Shown: in pieces, positions 38,612-43,010 of the stretch
Layout: every line of letters begins with the position of its first letter
Position numbering within the stretch: the first letter of the stretch is position 1
Source: Verrucomicrobia bacterium UBA3841
GTDB lineage: Bacteria; Verrucomicrobiota; Kiritimatiellia; RFP12; UBA1067
Assembly (NCBI GenBank): GCA_002392765.1
Contig: DGHT01000054.1
Span: 1 to 43,010 of the forward strand
Reading direction: 5' to 3'
DNA length: 43,010 nt
Position numbers and translations under genes: made by a program
Notes under the pieces: model-generated
What the model was told of the DNA's origin: nothing
The model's database searches: none
The model's input: the letters and a program-made list of their open reading frames with translations, nothing else

Positions 38612-41133
38612 AGTTCTCTGGGAAGCTCCTCCATCTGGTAGCATTCGATCTTGTCGCCGACGGCGAAACCTTCGTAGCCCGCGAAGCAGACGCCGCATTC
38701 CTGCTGACCGGAGACTTCCTTGACCTCGTCCTTGAAGTGGCGCAGCGTTTTGACTTTGCCTTCCCACACTTTGTCGCGGCCGCGAAGAATGCGGTAGTTC
38801 TCCTTGGCGAGAAGTTTGCCGTCGAGCATCTGCGAACCGGCGATTTTGCCGAGCTTGCCGATGTCGTAGATGGCCTTGATTTCAGCATGGCCGAGGACGA
38901 CCTCCTTGTATTCCGGAGGCAGCAGATCGAGCATGCAGTTCTTGACGTGGTCGAGAAGCTCGTATATGATCCTGAACGAGTTTATCTTGACGCCGTCGTG
39001 GCGGGCCTGGCTCTGCACGCCGGAATCGTTTCCGATGTCGAAGCCGACGATCACGGCCTTGCCGGCCGCGGCGGTCTTGACATCGGTGAGCGAGACGTTG
39101 CCTGTTCCCGTACCTATCACGTTGAGCGACACTTTTTCGCTCTTGATCTGGCCGAGCGCCTCGACGATCGCTTCCAGCGAACCCTGCGTATCGGATTTTA
39201 CGACGACGTTCAACTCGCGGCGCCCTTCCGCGGCCATGCGGCTCATGAGGGCGTCGAGCGTGGCGGCCTTGGACGAGGAAAGCTCCTGCTCCTTGCGTTC
39301 TCTCGCCGACTCCTCGGCAAGCGTCCTCGCGCGTTTTTCATCGAGCATCACTCTGAATTCCGCGCCTGCTTCCGGAACGCCGGAAAGACCGGTCGCCTTG
39401 ACCGGCATGGCCGGAGGCGCTTCCTTGATGCGTCTTCCGTGGTCGTCGATAAGGGCGCGGACCTTTCCGAAATACTCGCCGATCAGGATTACGTCGCCGA
39501 CCTTGAGCGTTCCGCCCGTAACGAGGAGCGTGGCGCACGGTCCGAGACCCTGCTGGAGTTCGGCTTCGATGACATAGCCGTTCGCGCGGCGGTTCGGGTT
39601 GGCGGAAAGTTCGAGAACCTCCGCCTGGACGAGAATGTTCTCGAGAAGCTCGTCGACACCCTGCCCCGTGATGCCGGAGACGGGACAGCAGATGATGTCG
39701 CCGCCCCAATCCTCGGGCGTAAGGCCCTTCTTCTGGAGCTGCTGCTTCACCCTGTCGACATTGGCGCTCGGCTTGTCCGCCTTGGTTATGGCGACCATGA
39801 TCTGGACGCCGGCCTGCCGCGCAACGGAAATGCACTCTTCCGTCTGGGGCATTATGCCGTCGTCGGCTGCGATGATGAGAACGGCGATATCGGTGATCTG
39901 TGCGCCGCGGGCGCGCATCGCGCTGAACGCGGCGTGTCCTGGGGTGTCGAGGAACGTGATTTTCTTTCCGGCGATCTCGACCTGGTAGGCGCTGATCTGT
40001 TGCGTTATACCGCCAGCCTCGCCGGCGGCGACGTGTTCCTTGCGGATCCAGTCCATCAAAGTCGTCTTGCCGTGGTCGACATGTCCGAGGAACGTCACTA
40101 CAGGAGCGCGCGGCTTCAAAGTCTCGGGCGCGTCTTCCGGTATCAGATCGTCGGCGTCGATCGCCTTGAGAACGGGCTTTGCGGACGCCTTGTCGCGCGC
40201 ATGTTCGATTGTCACCTTGAAGCCGTATTTCTCGGCGATTTTCGTCGCGACGTCCGGTTCGACGCGCTGGTTTATCGACGCGAGAATCTTAAGCGCCATC
40301 AAATCGGCGATAAGCCTGTTCGGCTTGATATTCAGCTTGGCCGCCAGATCCTTGACGACAACGGCGCCGCGGATCGAAATTTCGCGTGATTCTTCGTTTA
40401 TGCTTATGCGGCTGGACGGCTGCGCGGGCGCCTGGGAACGGAATATGTTCTGGTGCTTCTCAAAGGACTTCTGCCCCTCGCGTCCCTTCTTGTCCTTCCG
40501 GTTGCCTTTTTCCCCTTCGTCGTAATCGACCTGCTTGCGGGGTTTCGGCTTTGGCTGGGAAGCGACCGTAATCTTGATGGAAGGCTGGACGTGAGCCTTT
40601 TGCAGAGGCTTGAAACCGGCCGCCGTAAGACCCACGATCGAAGCCGTCCCCGTCTGCGACGGCTGACGGCCCTGCTGCTGGTTCTGCGGCTGGGCGGGCG
40701 ACACGCGGATCGAAGGTGCGGTTCTGGGAGCAGTCTGCGGCGCGGCGGTCTTGGCCGCCGCCGGCGCGGATTTCCCGGCCGCCGGCAATGGCGCCTTCGG
40801 CTTGGCCGCCGCGGGTTTGGCGGGTTCGGGGGCGGACTGGACGCTCCGCCCTTCGTGGGCCGCCTTGGCGATCTCCAGATGGCGGTCGAGAGCCTGCCTG
40901 TCGGCGGACATCCCCTGTCTGGACATTTCGGACGCCCTCTCGCGCTTGGCTTTCCGCTTGGCCGCAAGACTTCCGTCCGGCTGCACGAGCGCCAGCGCAA
41001 CCTTCAGCGGCGCGAGATCGCTCTCTTCGATAATGCTGATCGCATTGGATACGTCCGCGCCGCATTGTCCGGCGGCTTTAAGGACGTCGTGGCTTGAAAC
41101 GCCGGTTTCTTTGGCCAATTCGTATACTCTCAT
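38608..41133 (-). CDS. infB: Translation initiation factor IF-2
   Basis: 841 residues. IF-2 brings initiator tRNA to the 30S subunit. Residues 1-50 are an IF2_N helical domain (RVYELAKETGVSSHDVLKAAG). An Ala/Pro/Lys-rich linker of about 200 residues follows, then a second IF2_N-like region (ISIRGAVVVKDLAAKLNIKPNRLIADLM). The GTPase domain has G1 GHVDHGKTTLMD, switch I GGITQQISAYQV, and G3 DTPGHAAFSAMR. G4 reads TKAD instead of NKID, a tolerated change in some GTPases. Domains II-IV follow, with VKSDTQGSLEAIVEALGQI and GKVKTLRHFKDEVKEV. It starts 15 bp after nusA. Confidence 0.95.
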   Translation of the reverse strand: MRVYELAKETGVSSHDVLKAAGQCGADVSNAISIIEESDLAPLKVALALVQPDGSLAAKRKAKRERASEMSRQGMSADRQALDRHLEIAKAAHEGRSVQSAPEPAKPAAAKPKAPLPAAGKSAPAAAKTAAPQTAPRTAPSIRVSPAQPQNQQQGRQPSQTGTASIVGLTAAGFKPLQKAHVQPSIKITVASQPKPKPRKQVDYDEGEKGNRKDKKGREGQKSFEKHQNIFRSQAPAQPSSRISINEESREISIRGAVVVKDLAAKLNIKPNRLIADLMALKILASINQRVEPDVATKIAEKYGFKVTIEHARDKASAKPVLKAIDADDLIPEDAPETLKPRAPVVTFLGHVDHGKTTLMDWIRKEHVAAGEAGGITQQISAYQVEIAGKKITFLDTPGHAAFSAMRARGAQITDIAVLIIAADDGIMPQTEECISVARQAGVQIMVAITKADKPSANVDRVKQQLQKKGLTPEDWGGDIICCPVSGITGQGVDELLENILVQAEVLELSANPNRRANGYVIEAELQQGLGPCATLLVTGGTLKVGDVILIGEYFGKVRALIDDHGRRIKEAPPAMPVKATGLSGVPEAGAEFRVMLDEKRARTLAEESARERKEQELSSSKAATLDALMSRMAAEGRRELNVVVKSDTQGSLEAIVEALGQIKSEKVSLNVIGTGTGNVSLTDVKTAAAGKAVIVGFDIGNDSGVQSQARHDGVKINSFRIIYELLDHVKNCMLDLLPPEYKEVVLGHAEIKAIYDIGKLGKIAGSQMLDGKLLAKENYRILRGRDKVWEGKVKTLRHFKDEVKEVSGQQECGVCFAGYEGFAVGDKIECYQMEELPREL

Positions 41134-41148
41134 GGAAAACCCCGCTAG

Positions 41149-42435
41149 TTATTGCTGGTTCGAGGAGGCTTCGCCTTTCGTCAACGCCACGACCGCCTGG
41201 GCCGCCGCGTAGATTCCCTTCGCCGTGATTTCCTCCAGACCCGTAGACGCCATGAAGCTCGCCTCGTCCTCTTCGACGATTCCCTCGACCGTGAGGAAGC
41301 CCGCGTCCGCCATCTGCGTCGCGACTTTCGTCGACACGGAAAACGTCTCCGCAAGCTCCTTGATCGCCTCGGCCTTCTGATCCTCGAAACTGGCCGTCGC
41401 CATCGACTTCTTGACTTCTATGTGCCAGCCGGTCAGTTTGGTGGTGAGCTTTATGTTCTGGCCCCTCTTGCCGATCGCGAGCGAATACTGGTCAGCGGCG
41501 ACGACTACGTGGACCGTGTTCGGGAGGACCGGATCGATCTCCACGGATTCGAGTTTCGCGGGCGCGAGCGCCTGGGCTACGTACAGGCGGATATCCTCGT
41601 TCCAGCGCACGATGTCGATTTTCTCGTGTCCGAGTTCGCTGACAATCGTCCGCACCCTGCTCCCGCGCTGCCCGACGCAGGCGCCCACCGGGTCTACGTT
41701 TTCGTTGGAAGTCCTGACCGCCAGCTTGGCCCTGAAACCGGGGTCGCGGCTGACGCCCATTATCTCGACGACGCCGTCCGCGATTTCGCTGACCTCAAGG
41801 CGGAACAGAGCCTCGACGAATTTGCCGCTCGCCCTGGAAAGAATGACCGCCGGGCCCTTCGCCTCCTTGTCGACGCGGAGGATTATCGCCTTGATCGTGT
41901 CGCCGACTTGGAAATCCTCGGTCGGTATGCGCTCCTTGGCCGGAAGGAACATCTCGACCTTGCCGACGGTCACGAACATGTCGCGGTGAGATATGGCCGA
42001 CACGGTGCCGGTCACGATTTCGCCGACCCTGTCGCGGTATTCGGAAAGAGTGTTCGAGCGCTCTGCGTCCCTGATTTTCTGCATTATCATCTGGCGGGAC
42101 ATCTGGGCCGCTATGCGTCCGAGCTTGGAGGCCGGCAGTTCGACTTCGATGGTGTCGCCCTCGGCGACGGGTTTGCCTTTGGAGAGCCTTTGCGCCTGCG
42201 CAAGAGAGATGAAACCGGGCCCCACATCCTCGTTCGAACAGACGAACGTATCGTATATATGGAGGGAAAGATCCTTGCGGTCGATGACAACGCGGAAATC
42301 GTTGGTCAGGTCGCGGTTTTTCCTGGCCGCCTGGCCGATAGCCTGCTCGATAGCCGTCAAGACTATCTCGCGGCTCACCCCGCGCTCCGTTTCTATGTGC
42401 TGGACGACAGCCAGCAGCTGACTGTTCATGGCCAT
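41149..42435 (-). CDS. nusA: Transcription factor NusA
   Basis: 428 residues. NusA binds RNA polymerase and nascent RNA and controls pausing, termination and antitermination. N-terminal domain (MAMNSQLLAVVQHIETERGVS, then TAIEQAIGQAARKN), S1 domain (GEIVTGTVSAISHRDMFVTVGKVEMFLPAKE), KH1 (DPVGACVGQRGSRVRTIVSELGHEKIDIVRW) and KH2 (YSLAIGKRGQNIKLTTKLTGW), plus a short C-terminal helical region (VSTKVATQMADAGFLTVEGIVEEDE). AGGAG eight bases before the first ATG supports that start over the second ATG. It is the first gene of the operon; rimP, often upstream, is missing. Confidence 0.95.
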   Translation of the reverse strand: MAMNSQLLAVVQHIETERGVSREIVLTAIEQAIGQAARKNRDLTNDFRVVIDRKDLSLHIYDTFVCSNEDVGPGFISLAQAQRLSKGKPVAEGDTIEVELPASKLGRIAAQMSRQMIMQKIRDAERSNTLSEYRDRVGEIVTGTVSAISHRDMFVTVGKVEMFLPAKERIPTEDFQVGDTIKAIILRVDKEAKGPAVILSRASGKFVEALFRLEVSEIADGVVEIMGVSRDPGFRAKLAVRTSNENVDPVGACVGQRGSRVRTIVSELGHEKIDIVRWNEDIRLYVAQALAPAKLESVEIDPVLPNTVHVVVAADQYSLAIGKRGQNIKLTTKLTGWHIEVKKSMATASFEDQKAEAIKELAETFSVSTKVATQMADAGFLTVEGIVEEDEASFMASTGLEEITAKGIYAAAQAVVALTKGEASSNQQ

Positions 42436-42510
42436 TAGGCGATCTCCTTCCTGTCAAAAATCAATAACTAAGACAAGACGGCTCACCAGAGACGTCCCGC
42501 TATTGATTAG

Positions 42511-42539
42511 ATTCTATCAAAATAAGGGAAAAATGTCAA
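42511..42539 (-). promoter_or_regulatory. Sigma70 promoter of the nusA operon
   Basis: On the minus strand: -35 TTGACA (42539-42534), a 17-bp spacer, and -10 TAGAAT (42516-42511) preceded by TTTTGA. The distance to the nusA start is about 75 bases, leaving a roughly 70-base leader. This is the only clear -35/-10 pair in the window. Confidence 0.85.
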
Positions 42540-42725
42540 CTTGTAATTGCAACATCCAGAAATTACAAATGAGGTGAAGGGACGCGCTTCATCGCGTCCG
42601 TCTGGGTGCTGGGATGTATCACGCGGAGGTGCGCAGAGCGCGAAGAGGGCAAAGCCCCCCCTACCCCCCTGTTGTGGCAGGGGGATTTCCGTGCCGCATT
42701 GCGATGGCGTGCCCGCCTTTGCCCG
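42540..42725. other. Gap with two hairpins between nusA promoter and transposase
   Basis: No gene is seen. GGACGCG-cttcat-CGCGTCC (42580-42599) is a 7-bp stem that resembles the palindromic elements elsewhere. CCCCCTG-ttgtgg-CAGGGGG (42665-42684) is a second strong hairpin, downstream of the transposase stop; it may be its terminator or part of the element end, although no T run follows. Confidence 0.5.
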
Positions 42726-43010
42726 CTATAAGTCCATTCTGCGCATGTACCTCGTGGGCACGGAGTCCATCGGGCGCTTAATGCCGACGAACTTGAGTGT
42801 CTGCGCCAGGATGTCCGCCCAGTGGTACTGCGCAACGTTCCGGGGATCAGCATTGAGTCTTGGAAGGCACCCAGCGTCGAACAGCTGCCAGAGGTTGTTC
42901 GCCAGCTGCATGAGGATGTAGAAGTTGCGGCTGCACCTCCAGTGGTTGCAGAACACGTGCTCGAGGCCGAACCCGTAGTCCGCCTTCTCCACCTTGAAGT
43001 TGTTTTCGAT
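42726..43010 (-). CDS. Transposase, C-terminal part, cut by window edge
   Basis: At least 94 codons remain open to the right edge. The residues FKVEKADYGFGLEHVFCNHWRCSRNFYILMQLANNLWQLFDAG match the end of DDE-type (IS4/IS1634-like) transposases, in which a final helix follows the catalytic Glu region (...ENNFKVEK). The tail (GIKRPMDSVPTRYMRRMDL) is more basic. Whether the full gene is intact cannot be seen. No inverted repeat end could be assigned with confidence. Confidence 0.6.
   Translation of the reverse strand: MENNFKVEKADYGFGLEHVFCNHWRCSRNFYILMQLANNLWQLFDAGCLPRLNADPRNVAQYHWADILAQTLKFVGIKRPMDSVPTRYMRRMDL

Noticed and set aside
42580..42599. Rho-independent terminator near the right end
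   Set aside because: A good stem exists but there is no T run on either side. It fits better with the palindromic elements.

Overview
The window looks like a chromosomal segment of a GC-rich, polysaccharide-degrading bacterium of the PVC/Verrucomicrobiota branch, most like Kiritimatiellota. That placement is inferred from gene content: autotransporter-associated beta-strand repeat proteins, DUF4832 proteins, an XylR-type PBP1/AraC hybrid regulator and many secreted CAZymes without SusC/SusD. There is no rRNA gene or other marker to prove it.

Layout. 1-695 is an AT-richer stretch with no supportable gene. From 21632 down to 696 runs a minus-strand cluster of ten closely spaced genes: a SIS-domain sugar-phosphate protein, two paralogous PATR surface proteins, a beta-propeller protein, a clan GH-A hydrolase with a C-terminal sugar-binding module, a DUF4832-GH16 fusion, two DUF4832 proteins with an LVIVD propeller between them, and a tiny secreted protein. 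Divergent from it is an XylR-like regulator (21725-22900). Convergent with the regulator is a CE15-GH28 fusion (22950-25319). Its promoter region is a duplicate of the promoter, operator and first codons of the SIS gene, so both are probably controlled by this regulator.

25434-26072 holds a mosaic of palindromic repeats. Next comes a minus-strand group M50 protease-eda-prs-folE (29175 to 26073), divergent from a domain-permuted GH3 lipoprotein (29336-31657). A plus-strand housekeeping run follows: dnaX, an NfeD-like protein, rlmN and a nitroreductase. It converges on a minus-strand translation/RNA operon, nusA-infB-rbfA-truB-ribF-comEC (42435 to 35247), which starts from a textbook sigma70 promoter. 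The right edge cuts a transposase gene.

The most unusual signal is a family of short palindromic elements and 7/8-bp tandem arrays. They lie between genes and also, in frame, inside coding sequences: two 23-codon units in dnaX, an 18-codon insertion in the GH-A enzyme, and an identical 25-codon block in both DUF4832 genes. Other points are a TruB whose catalytic aspartate is replaced by glutamate, a recurrent TTTGATATAAT extended -10 placed 7-11 bases from start codons (leaderless transcripts), and domain shuffling in the CAZyme cluster. All calls were made by eye; no database search was run.
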